Positions 1-6,707 of a stretch of DNA of 8,749 nt are shown piece by piece. Both the position numbers and the translations under genes were made by a program. Origin of the DNA: JBFIHZ01 sp041601535 (GTDB lineage Bacteria > Pseudomonadota > Gammaproteobacteria > Xanthomonadales > SZUA-36); NCBI GenBank assembly GCA_041601535.1, contig JBFIHZ010000154.1, positions 1-8,749 on the forward strand, read 5' to 3'. The first letter of the stretch is position 1, and each line of letters begins with the position of its first letter. The notes under the pieces were generated by a model that saw only the letters and a list, made by a program, of their open reading frames with translations, was not told where the DNA came from and ran no database searches.

Positions 1-322
1 GGTCATCCTCTCAAACCAGCTACGGATCGTCGCCTTGGTAGGCCTTTACCCTACCAACTAGCTAATCCGACGTAGGCTCATCTCCAAGCGCGAGCTTGAA
101 ACAGAGGCCCGCTTTTCTCCGTAGAGAACATGCGGTATTAATCCGGATTTCTCCGGGCTATCCCCCACTTGAAGGTAGATTCCTACGCATTACTCACCCG
201 TCCGCCACTCGTCAGCGCCGAGCGCACCCCGAAGGGATTGCTTTAGCCTGTTACCGTTCGACTTGCATGTGTTAAGCATACCGCCAGCGTTCAATCTGAG
301 CCAGGATCAAACTCTTCAGTTT
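1..322 (-). rRNA. rrs: 16S ribosomal RNA, 5' part (runs off the left edge)
   Basis: The reverse complement of 296-315 is the universal 27F primer site (AGAGTTTGATCCTGGCTCAG), which fixes the gene and its direction. By alignment to the E. coli numbering the mature 5' end falls at about 322 (AAACTGAAGAGTTTG). The conserved segment for GGATTAGCTAGTTGG and the block ending GAGAGGATGACC lie at the left edge, about E. coli position 320, so only the first fifth of the gene is present. The sequence looks gammaproteobacterial. The mature end is inferred from homology; the precursor is processed by nucleases and the downstream pairing arm is outside the window. Confidence 0.98.
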
Positions 323-467
323 AAAGTTTCGATTTCCGATTCCAGCATTTACCCGAAGGCAGCAACTTTAATCTTCCATCTGTTTCTTTTAGCTGAGAAC
401 AGAACCTTGCTCTGAACCTTCACCACCCGAAAGTGGCTCTGGCTTATTCAGGGCATGGTCGCTCTCT

Positions 468-485
468 TCATGGCAAATTCCATGA
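468..485 (-). repeat. Short inverted repeat in the rRNA leader
   Basis: TCATGG (468-473) and CCATGA (480-485) are perfect 6-base inverted repeats around a 6-base loop, forming a small hairpin in leader RNA immediately after the boxC-like block. It has no U-tract and is not a terminator. A second weaker hairpin lies at 412-451 (CTGAA/TTCAG outside, CCAC/GTGG inside). Confidence 0.5.
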
Positions 486-504
486 CACGAGCGCCCACAC
501 AAGT
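486..504 (-). other. Conserved rRNA leader block after boxA (boxC-like)
   Basis: The minus strand reads ACTTGTGTGGGCGCTCGTG about 10 bases after boxA. A GTGTGGGC-type block in the same place is characteristic of enterobacterial and pseudomonad rRNA leaders. It supports the leader assignment; its role here is inferred from that similarity only. Confidence 0.55.
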
Positions 505-514
505 TACCTGTATT

Positions 515-526
515 TTGTTAAAGATC
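515..526 (-). promoter_or_regulatory. boxA-like rRNA antitermination element
   Basis: The minus strand reads GATCTTTAACAA, close to the conserved rRNA boxA core (GCTCTTTAACAA in E. coli). In RNA, boxA is bound by NusB-S10 and lets RNA polymerase resist Rho while transcribing rRNA. It lies downstream of both promoters and about 190 bases before mature 16S, as expected for a leader boxA. No convincing boxB hairpin was seen. Confidence 0.8.
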
Positions 527-651
527 GTTTCAATAAGCAGCTGCATTTCGCAACCACTCCCGCACAAAAAAACACCGCGGCAGTAACCCTCTCGGATCGC
601 CGCGCCGGAAGATTCATTTCAGAATCCTCACCCGGTGTGGGCGGGCCGCCC

Positions 652-681
652 ATTATACGTTAACGAAGAATTTCCCGTCAA
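652..681 (-). promoter_or_regulatory. rrn promoter P2 (downstream, tandem)
   Basis: TTGACG (681-676) and a perfect TATAAT (657-652) are spaced by 18 bases on the minus strand, followed by an extremely GC-rich discriminator (GGGCGGCCCGCCC). The 30 bases upstream are AT-rich. With P1 about 105 bases upstream, this gives the tandem arrangement usual for rRNA operons. The inferred start near 645 leaves a leader of about 320 bases before mature 16S. Confidence 0.75.
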
Positions 682-759
682 CGCTTTTCCAGAAATACTT
701 GTAAACAATCTTCCTGGTCGGCGCCTGCGTCGCTGACGTTTCAACTAAGCAGGAGGCGC

Positions 760-787
760 ATTATAGGGAATGGATTCGGCAGGTCAA
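760..787 (-). promoter_or_regulatory. rrn promoter P1 (upstream)
   Basis: On the minus strand TTGACC (787-782) is separated by 16 bases from a perfect TATAAT (765-760). The 16-base spacer is the length seen in strong rRNA P1 promoters. The -10 is followed by a GC-rich discriminator (GCGCCTCC), the feature that makes rRNA promoters sensitive to ppGpp and initiating-nucleotide levels. A start site near 753 is inferred. Confidence 0.75.
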
Positions 788-813
788 GCCCTATTTTGCA
801 ATTTGATGAATAT
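788..813 (-). promoter_or_regulatory. UP-like element of rrn P1
   Basis: The bases just upstream of the P1 -35 box are AT-rich on the minus strand (AAATATTCATC followed by AAATTGCAAAATA). They occupy roughly -40 to -60 relative to the inferred start, where the RNA polymerase alpha C-terminal domain binds in rRNA promoters. The element begins immediately after the argH stop codon (816-814). Composition and position are seen; function is inferred. Confidence 0.5.
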
Positions 814-2142
814 TTATCCAAAGGCCGCCGATTTCCTGTCCAGCCCGGCTGCCACCGCATCGATCCGGCGCTGAATTTCAGCCAACTGCAGGTCGCCGCA
901 AGCCCCTGGTGAGACTCGGTTTTTCAGGCTGGCATCTATATCGCCACCCTGCATTTCGTCCAATTGCTGCTTGGCCAGCCGGTAGGCCTCGCGAAAAGGC
1001 ACCCCGGCGGCGGATTGCTCCAGCGCCAGGTCGGTGGCAAACAGCTCCGGCGAGATGGCGGAACGCATTTTTTCAGCATTGAACTCCAGGCCGTCAATCA
1101 GGGCCGGGGTAATCGCCAGGGCTTGCGCCGCCGATTGCATGCCACGCACCAGCGGCGCCTTGGTCAATTGCAGGTCACGCTGGTAGCCGGACGGCAGGCT
1201 GAGTACCGACTGGATCTCCACGATGGCGGCTTCAACGGTTGCGGCGCGGCCACGCAATAGCTCGACCACATCCGGGTTGGATTTGTTCGGCATGATCGAT
1301 GAGCCGGTGGTGTAGCGCGCCGGCAGACGGACAAAATCAAACTCGCTGGTGGTAAACAGGCTGAGATCCCAGGCCAAGCGGCGGATGTCCTGCATGGCGT
1401 GCGCCGCAGCCTGCAGACACATGATCTCGAATTTGCCGCGCGAGTTTTGCACTGCCATCGGGTTCAGCTGCAGACGGGCAAACCCCAACTCCTCCGCCAC
1501 ACCCTGCCGATCCAGCGGCAGGTTCACGCCATAGCCGGCGGCGGTGCCCAGGGGGCTTGCATCCAGTACGTCCAGGATGGCCAGCGCGAAGGACACATCA
1601 TCGACGAAGGCCTCGGCAAAGCCGGCCAGCCACAAGCCCACGCTGGACGGCACAGCACGCTGCAGATGCGTGTACCCCGGCATCGGCAAGTTCGCGTGCG
1701 TGTTCGCCTGTTGCAGACAAGACGCGGCTATGGCCGCCATGGTCCGAGCCATGGCCAACAGGCTGTCGCGCATGTACAGGCGGCTGGCAACGGCCACCTG
1801 ATCGTTACGGCTGCGGCCGGTATGCACCCTGGCGCCCAGGTCACCCGCCTTCTGGGTGAGAAACACTTCGATGGCAGAATGCCCGTCTTCATAACGTTCA
1901 TCCAGCACAAAGCGCCCGCTGTTGAACTCAGCCAGCAGTTCATCCAGCAAACTGCATAATTGCTGGCTTTGCTGCTCGCTCAGAATGCCAATGCGCTGCA
2001 GGCCTCTGACGTGAGCGGCTGTGGCGCGGATGTCATGTACAAACAGCACCCGGTCCAGCACCACATCCTCACCGGCCGTAAATGCCTGGATGGTCTGGTC
2101 CACATCAAGATCGGCAGTGCCCTGCCAGAGAAAATCACTCAT
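814..2142 (-). CDS. argH: Argininosuccinate lyase
   Basis: Cleaves argininosuccinate to arginine and fumarate in the cytosol, the last step of arginine synthesis. The 442-residue protein belongs to the fumarase/aspartase superfamily, with the three conserved regions that build the tetrameric active site: EDGHSAIE (85-92) with HTGRSRNDQ (107-115), PGYTHLQRA (155-163, H159), and the mobile signature loop GSSIMPNKSNP (280-290) carrying the catalytic serine. The N-terminus (DFLWQGTADLDVDQ) lacks the LWGGRF motif of the E. coli type and resembles the Xanthomonas subtype as I recall it. The start at 2142 is preferred over an in-frame ATG at 2202 because family similarity begins there and AGGGTGA lies just upstream. 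It overlaps argC by 8 bases (ATGAGTGA) and is the last gene of the operon. No terminator hairpin follows the TAA stop; the rRNA promoter begins at once. Confidence 0.96.
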   Translation of the reverse strand: MSDFLWQGTADLDVDQTIQAFTAGEDVVLDRVLFVHDIRATAAHVRGLQRIGILSEQQSQQLCSLLDELLAEFNSGRFVLDERYEDGHSAIEVFLTQKAGDLGARVHTGRSRNDQVAVASRLYMRDSLLAMARTMAAIAASCLQQANTHANLPMPGYTHLQRAVPSSVGLWLAGFAEAFVDDVSFALAILDVLDASPLGTAAGYGVNLPLDRQGVAEELGFARLQLNPMAVQNSRGKFEIMCLQAAAHAMQDIRRLAWDLSLFTTSEFDFVRLPARYTTGSSIMPNKSNPDVVELLRGRAATVEAAIVEIQSVLSLPSGYQRDLQLTKAPLVRGMQSAAQALAITPALIDGLEFNAEKMRSAISPELFATDLALEQSAAGVPFREAYRLAKQQLDEMQGGDIDASLKNRVSPGACGDLQLAEIQRRIDAVAAGLDRKSAAFG

Positions 2143-3118
2143 CGGCTTCACCCTGTGGCTGGCCAGAAGCCGGGTCCAGGCCTGCCAACGCCGGCAAGCC
2201 AAAAGCCAGGTTCATGTTCTGGATGGCCTGCGTGGCCGCTCCTTTGAGCAGGTTGTCCAGCACGCACACCAGGCTGACCCGGTGCGGGTTCGACTGGCTG
2301 ACGGTAATGCCACCGATAATGACCCGATGCGTATCACGCGCCTGTGCCACCTCCGGCATCTCATCGTTCACTTCAATCAAAGGGTGCTGGTCGTATGCCT
2401 GGTGATAGCGCCGCAATAGCTCATCTGCATTGGCCGGCTGTTTCAGCTCAGCGGAAATACTCAGGCTGATGCCGCGAAAGAATGGCGCCACGTGTGGCAG
2501 AAAACTGATCTCATGGGCGATATGCCGCGTAACTTCCCGCTCGTGCATGTGGTCGGTCAGGGCATAGGGAAGCAAATTGTCACGCAGCACGTCCGGATCG
2601 GTTTTGCGCGATTTTCCCTTGCCAGCACCACTGAAGCCTGACACGCCAAACACTACCGGCGTTGCGGCCAGATCCGGCACCAGTGGAAGCAAGGCCAACT
2701 GGGCACCAGTGGCGTAACAGCCCGGATTGGCAATCCGTTTGGAGCGGGCAATTTCCTCCGCGAATCGTTCCGGCTGACCGTATGCCCAGTCAGGGTCAAA
2801 GCGGTAATCTGCACTCAGGTCAATCACCACCGCATCGGGATTCACTGCCGTTATGGCGCTGACATAGCTGGCGGCATGGCCGTTGGGCAATGCCAGGATA
2901 TACAAATCAGCTGGATAGTCCGCCAGGTTGTCCGGGCGAATGTCTGCAAACGCCAACTTCGTGCCGTCCATGCCGTCGATGTGGTCACTGACCGACTCGC
3001 CGGAGGCGGAGGTTGAGCCAATGGCTTTGATTACCGCCTCTGGGTGTGCCTGCAACAGCGGCAGCAGGGCGCTGCCGGTGTAGCCGCGGGCGCCAATTAC
3101 TACGGTTTCAATGCTCAT
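2135..3118 (-). CDS. argC: N-acetyl-gamma-glutamyl-phosphate reductase
   Basis: Reduces N-acetylglutamyl-5-phosphate to N-acetylglutamate semialdehyde with NADPH in the cytosol. The 327-residue protein shows the N-terminal dinucleotide-binding loop GARGYTG (9-15), the catalytic cysteine in NPGCYATG (131-138, C134), GVSGFSGAGKG (158-168) and FLPHVAPFFRGI (206-217), whose H209 is the likely active-site histidine. Length matches the long (type 1) ArgC family. The start at 3118 is chosen over an in-frame ATG at 3151 because GGAGG sits 6 bases before it and the Rossmann strand follows at once. It overlaps the synthase/kinase gene by 11 bases and argH by 8. About 20 residues after the usual FGLP end form a Gly/Pro/Asp-rich tail (ALAGLDPASGQPQGEADE) that reaches into argH. 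Confidence 0.96.
   Translation of the reverse strand: MSIETVVIGARGYTGSALLPLLQAHPEAVIKAIGSTSASGESVSDHIDGMDGTKLAFADIRPDNLADYPADLYILALPNGHAASYVSAITAVNPDAVVIDLSADYRFDPDWAYGQPERFAEEIARSKRIANPGCYATGAQLALLPLVPDLAATPVVFGVSGFSGAGKGKSRKTDPDVLRDNLLPYALTDHMHEREVTRHIAHEISFLPHVAPFFRGISLSISAELKQPANADELLRRYHQAYDQHPLIEVNDEMPEVAQARDTHRVIIGGITVSQSNPHRVSLVCVLDNLLKGAATQAIQNMNLAFGLPALAGLDPASGQPQGEADE
2148..2154 (-). promoter_or_regulatory. Ribosome binding site deciding the argH start
   Basis: AGGGTGA on the minus strand, 5 bases before the ATG at 2142 and inside the end of argC, pairs with the 16S 3' end in the GGTGA register. It supports the inner start over the upstream in-frame ATG at 2202. Confidence 0.5.
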
Positions 3119-4433
3119 CGGGTTCCTCCAGCCAGCTCTCGATACGCCCAAGGCTGTCTTCCTTGCAGCGTTTTAGCTGTTCAAAATCGTGGACACCCAC
3201 GCTGAATGCCACCCAGCGGCCCTGGGTGAAACTGGTGTCGGCCTGTTCGTAGTACCAGCGCGTCACCGGATTATCCACCCGCGAACGCCAGTACACCTGC
3301 GGACAACGGTGGATCAGGGCCTGCCACACCGCCGCCCCCAGACCAGCACCCTGCGCCTCCGGAGTGACCGCAAATTTATCCAGGTAGGGCACGCCGTCGA
3401 TGCCTTTCAGCACGATGGCCATGGCGCCGTAGGATTCTGACGCCAGGATGCATTCCAGCGGCAGGTCGTCGAAATAGCCTGGTTTCAGCTTGCGTCCGAA
3501 ACTCTGCTCCAGCAAGGCGGTGGCCTTGTCACGCAGTTCGTCGTTGACCTCGGCGTACTCTTCAATGGTTTCACCCTGGCGGATCAGGGTGCCAGCGCCG
3601 CGGTGGGTAAACAACTCGCGTGCCAGGTTTTCAACCGCGGTTATGGAGACCGATGCGGTATCTGGCAGGCGCGAAAGAATCTGGCCAATCTGCTCCAGCT
3701 TCAAGCGCATTCCGGAATGTACCCAGGGCTGATTAACCAGGTATTCAAAATCGGTTTTCAGGCTGATGGAGGAGATGACCCGGCCGGATTCATTCAACAG
3801 GCCGCCGGTGGTGGTCAGAAATATGATCTTGTGGGGCTTGACCGCCCAGATCAGCTCGCGGGCCGCGATGTCCGCATTGATGTTCATCACCTGGCCGGTG
3901 GCGCTTTCACCCAGGAAGGAAACAACCGGCAGCACGCCGCGGTCCACTGCTTCCTTGATGGCTTCCAGGTCCACCCGGCGCACGTCACCGACCAGCCCGA
4001 GGGCTTCCTGGTCGAGAAAATCACACTCGAACACGCCCACCTGGATGCCCTGGGCGCGGACTCCCTGCGCTTCCAGCGCGGTGACAATCTGCCGGTTGGC
4101 CCGGTAAATCACCGGCCGCGCCACCTCCATCACTTCAGGAGTGGTTACCCGCAAGCCGTTGTGTTTCACCGTAGGAATGTCCGCTGCTTCCAGCGCCGCA
4201 TCCAGCTGTGGCCCGGCACCGTGCAGAATGATTGGCATCAACCCCAGGTTGCGCAAGAAAGCCAACGCCGAGGCCATGGTTTCCAGCTGCGACTCGATCA
4301 CCCCGCCGCCCACCTTGACCACAGCGAACTGCATGGTGTCGCCTTCGCTGAACTGTCCAAGGTAGTAGCGGGCTTCACGGCTCGCACCCAACTGGCTGAG
4401 CACCTGCTTGACGATACTGCGGATTTCACCCAT
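3108..4433 (-). CDS. argB: Bifunctional N-acetylglutamate synthase/kinase (fused NAT and amino acid kinase)
   Basis: One 441-residue protein carries the first two steps of arginine synthesis: acetylation of glutamate from acetyl-CoA and phosphorylation of N-acetylglutamate by ATP. Residues ~34-275 form the amino acid kinase domain: KVGGG (40-44), HGAGPQLD (71-78), GLRVT (93-97), NINAD (184-188) and the nucleotide loop LTTTGGLLN (206-214). Residues ~295-425 form the vertebrate-like NAT (DUF619) domain: DKFAVTPEAQGAGLG (352-366, the QGxGxG acetyl-CoA loop) and WRSRVDNPVTRWYYEQ (382-397). This order and length match the Xanthomonas/Maricaulis NAGS/K family, whose members are known to be arginine-inhibited. 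Both domains look intact, which explains the lack of a separate argA in the cluster. The ATG follows GGTGATC by 4 bases, a register that fits the far end of the Shine-Dalgarno complement. It overlaps argE by 8 bases. Confidence 0.95.
   Translation of the reverse strand: MGEIRSIVKQVLSQLGASREARYYLGQFSEGDTMQFAVVKVGGGVIESQLETMASALAFLRNLGLMPIILHGAGPQLDAALEAADIPTVKHNGLRVTTPEVMEVARPVIYRANRQIVTALEAQGVRAQGIQVGVFECDFLDQEALGLVGDVRRVDLEAIKEAVDRGVLPVVSFLGESATGQVMNINADIAARELIWAVKPHKIIFLTTTGGLLNESGRVISSISLKTDFEYLVNQPWVHSGMRLKLEQIGQILSRLPDTASVSITAVENLARELFTHRGAGTLIRQGETIEEYAEVNDELRDKATALLEQSFGRKLKPGYFDDLPLECILASESYGAMAIVLKGIDGVPYLDKFAVTPEAQGAGLGAAVWQALIHRCPQVYWRSRVDNPVTRWYYEQADTSFTQGRWVAFSVGVHDFEQLKRCKEDSLGRIESWLEEPDEH
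3125..3129 (-). promoter_or_regulatory. Strong ribosome binding site deciding the argC start
   Basis: GGAGG on the minus strand lies 6 bases before the ATG at 3118, within the last codons of the upstream gene. It identifies 3118 as the argC start and argues against the in-frame ATG at 3151. Confidence 0.8.
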
Positions 4434-5511
4434 CGTTGATCACCACTGTTTTGTATGCATTGTAGGCCCTTTCCAACTGGCTCAGTTCCACCCATTCATC
4501 GGTGGCATGTGCCTGCGCGATATCGCCCGGCCCCATTACCAGCGAGGGCAACCCGGCGGCAGAGAACAGCGCGGCTTCTGTCCAGAAATTAACCGGCTTG
4601 CCGGTATCCAGTCCATGCCGCGCACAAAAGGATTCGGCTGCCGCGGAAGACTGCCCGTTGGCCGGTAAGGGCTGTCCCGAGAAGGGCACTTCCCAGTCAA
4701 CCCGGGCACCTGATGGTGAACAGTCCCTGATCTGGTCCAGAAATTCTTCGTTTGAATCACCTGGCGCCAAGCGCGCACTCCAGTGCACGAACGCATCACC
4801 AGCGATGACATTGCTTTTACTGCCCGCCTTGACGACACCCATATTGAAGCAACTGCCGGGATCATCCGGGCCTGCCTTACGCGCACGCGCCACGTCCAGT
4901 GCCGCGGCGGCCCATTGCGCCATCTGGTGAATGGCATTGTCCTGCAATGCACGCGCCTCGGAAGAATGGCCGGGAATACCGGCAAAACGGGTTTTTACCG
5001 ACAGGAAGCCGCGGTGGGCAAAAATGGCCCTGCACTGCGTTGGCTCGGCGATAATGATCTGCTTGAATCGGTCTTGCTCACCGGTTTGCAGAAAGCGCTC
5101 GACGCAGCAGCCGCCCGCTCCCTCTTCATCGGTGGTGAACAGCATTGCCATATTGGGCACGCCCTGTGATGCCAGATCCAGTAATGCGGCGGCGGCTCCC
5201 TTGATGTCGCACACACCCCGGCCGTACGCGCGATCATCGCGGATCTGCAGCTTTAATGGATCGCTGCTCCAGCCGTCCCCGGCCGGAACGGTATCCAGAT
5301 GGACATTGAACAGTACGCTGGGTGAGCCTTTGACAGCATACCAGCTGACATGGCCATCACCGTGGTCCCAGGTCGTGATGGTAAAACCGTCATCAAGTGC
5401 GGCGGCGCAAATACGGAAAATCTCCGCATCGCCGTCAATCCGCCGCGGCGGATTCTGGGTATCGCACCGAATCAGACCTTCGAGGTGTGTGATACAGGAT
5501 GGTTGGCTCAC
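4426..5511 (-). CDS. argE: Acetylcitrulline deacetylase (ArgE-like M20 metallopeptidase)
   Basis: A 361-residue M20-family zinc hydrolase, cytosolic. In this cluster the likely substrate is N-acetylcitrulline, giving citrulline, because the neighbouring carbamoyltransferase is of the acetylornithine type; acetylornithine deacetylase activity cannot be excluded from sequence. Metal and catalytic motifs are complete: HLD (71-73), YGRGVCDIKG (96-105, D102 bridging), DEEGAGG (128-134, E129 base and E130 ligand), AEPT (155-158), HRG (166-168, in the lid domain) and AHATDEW (334-340, H335 ligand). The start is GTG, overlapping the argG stop as GTGA, with CCGGAG at 5526-5521 upstream; no in-frame ATG exists before the first motif. 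It overlaps the synthase/kinase gene by 8 bases. Family and catalysis are sure; the exact substrate is inferred from context. Confidence 0.93.
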   Translation of the reverse strand: MSQPSCITHLEGLIRCDTQNPPRRIDGDAEIFRICAAALDDGFTITTWDHGDGHVSWYAVKGSPSVLFNVHLDTVPAGDGWSSDPLKLQIRDDRAYGRGVCDIKGAAAALLDLASQGVPNMAMLFTTDEEGAGGCCVERFLQTGEQDRFKQIIIAEPTQCRAIFAHRGFLSVKTRFAGIPGHSSEARALQDNAIHQMAQWAAAALDVARARKAGPDDPGSCFNMGVVKAGSKSNVIAGDAFVHWSARLAPGDSNEEFLDQIRDCSPSGARVDWEVPFSGQPLPANGQSSAAAESFCARHGLDTGKPVNFWTEAALFSAAGLPSLVMGPGDIAQAHATDEWVELSQLERAYNAYKTVVINDG

Positions 5512-6707
5512 CCGTTCTGGCTCCGGATTTTACCCGCCAGCGTGGTGCTTTGGCCCATCAGCTTGATAAAGCCAACCGCCTCCTCCGGGGTCCAGTCACA
5601 ACTCTGGGCGTAGACCGCACCGGGGTTATGCAGGCGGTACGGTGTTTCGATTTCCGCCGCCACCAATGATCCGCCGTCGGTGCTCAATGTCACCTGCCCC
5701 GTGACAAACTGCTGGGAACTGCGCAGGAAGGCCTCGAGGTCCAGCTTGTGCGGCTCGTAGAAAAAGCCGGCATAAACCAGCTCCGCCCAACGGGCTGCGA
5801 CTGTGGCGCGGAACTGAGTCTGGAAACGCGTGTTGACCGTGTCTTCCAGAGCCTGATGGGCTGCCAGCAGCGCATCGATGCCCGGGCATTCAAATGCAAT
5901 CCTGCCTTTCAGGCCGATGGTCACGTCACCGGTATAGATATGCCTGCCTACGCCATATTCACCCAGTCGGCGGTTCAGCAGCTGGAGTATGGCCGGGCCG
6001 CTCATGGCTTTGCCGTCCACGCTGACCGCCACGCCTTGTTCGAAGCCAATGCTGATTTGCAGTGCCGATTCCGGCCAGGCCTTGCGTGACCGGGTAATGC
6101 TCCAGGCATCATCAGCAGGCGCCTTGTTCTGATCGATCTCGCTGCCGGAAATGGTCACGCCCAGCAGGTTTTCGTTGATGGAGTAGCGGCTGCTGGACGC
6201 CGGAACTTCAAACCCCGCATCCGCCATCGCCTGCAATTCATAATCCCGCACCTGCTCAACTTGCGATTGCAGCTCGCGAATGGGCGCGTGGATCTGGTAG
6301 TCACCCAGGCTGCGCACAGTCTGGTCAAAGCGCATCTGGTCGTTACCCATGCCGGTACAGCCATGGCCAAAATGCCGGGTATCCAGCTGGTCACACAGCT
6401 GCAGGCAATGTTTTACGATCAGGTAACGGTCCGAGCACAACAGCGGGTATTCACCCAGCATGCGTGCATGGCTCCACACCAGCGGCACGACAAATTCCTG
6501 CCAGATTTCTTCTGCAATCCCCAGCTCATGGTGCTGAACCGCGCCCAGAGAGATCGCGCGTTCACGGATCGCAGATTTTTCCTCGTCCCCCATTCCGCCT
6601 GTATCAACGAAGGCGGTATGTACCTCAAACCCTTTCTTAACCAGGTCGAGCACGCAATAACTGGTATCCAGGCCACCAGAAAAAGCCAAAACAATTCGTT
6701 CACTCAT
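5508..6707 (-). CDS. argG: Argininosuccinate synthase
   Basis: Joins citrulline and aspartate, using ATP, to argininosuccinate in the cytosol. The 399-residue protein starts with the N-type ATP pyrophosphatase PP-loop AFSGGLDTS (8-16), followed by VDTGG (34-38), YPLLCSDRYLI (87-97) and the citrulline/aspartate-binding segment GHGCTGMGNDQMRFD (114-128). Near residue 265 is YTGDVTIGLKGR. Many ArgG proteins have Lys where this one has Met120 in CTGMGND, and the SDRYLI segment differs from the common type; both agree with the Xanthomonas subtype as I recall it. The ATG overlaps the argF' stop as ATGA, and GGAG lies 8 bases upstream (6719-6716). It overlaps argE by 4 bases. Length is typical of the short ArgG class. 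Confidence 0.96.
   Translation of the reverse strand: MSERIVLAFSGGLDTSYCVLDLVKKGFEVHTAFVDTGGMGDEEKSAIRERAISLGAVQHHELGIAEEIWQEFVVPLVWSHARMLGEYPLLCSDRYLIVKHCLQLCDQLDTRHFGHGCTGMGNDQMRFDQTVRSLGDYQIHAPIRELQSQVEQVRDYELQAMADAGFEVPASSSRYSINENLLGVTISGSEIDQNKAPADDAWSITRSRKAWPESALQISIGFEQGVAVSVDGKAMSGPAILQLLNRRLGEYGVGRHIYTGDVTIGLKGRIAFECPGIDALLAAHQALEDTVNTRFQTQFRATVAARWAELVYAGFFYEPHKLDLEAFLRSSQQFVTGQVTLSTDGGSLVAAEIETPYRLHNPGAVYAQSCDWTPEEAVGFIKLMGQSTTLAGKIRSQNG
5521..5526 (-). promoter_or_regulatory. Ribosome binding site supporting the GTG start of argE
   Basis: CCGGAG on the minus strand lies 9 bases before the GTG at 5511-5509, inside the 3' end of argG. Together with the GTGA overlap it supports translation of argE from this non-ATG codon. 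Confidence 0.6.

Larger units (their letters stand above)
323..813 (-). other. rRNA operon promoter and transcribed leader region
   Basis: This 491-base stretch between the argH stop and the 16S start holds no believable protein gene. Read on the minus strand it contains, in order, an AT-rich UP-like segment, a first promoter, a second promoter, a conserved boxA-type antitermination sequence with the conserved block that follows it, and short hairpins before the mature 16S. This is the standard layout of a gammaproteobacterial rrn control region. The last ~150 bases before 16S contain no other signal I can name; they may hold one arm of the 16S processing stem, whose partner lies beyond the window. 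Confidence 0.85.

Noticed and set aside
433..663. 76-codon plus-strand ORF in the rRNA leader
   Set aside because: It lies over the boxA, leader hairpins and the P2 -10 region, has no ribosome binding site or recognisable domain, and runs antisense to the rrn transcript.
2143..2202. Upstream in-frame ATG for argH at 2202
   Set aside because: The added 20 residues are basic and unlike ArgH. The ATG at 2142 has an AGGGTGA site and gives the same overlap style as the other junctions.
3119..3151. Upstream in-frame ATG for argC at 3151
   Set aside because: The extra 11 residues have no family counterpart, and GGAGG is placed correctly for the ATG at 3118.
3603..4439. Long plus-strand ORF (278 codons) opposite the synthase/kinase gene
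   Set aside because: The opposite strand encodes a complete, motif-rich enzyme. The plus-strand translation is rich in His/Gln/Pro without recognisable motifs, typical of antisense shadow frames in GC-rich DNA.
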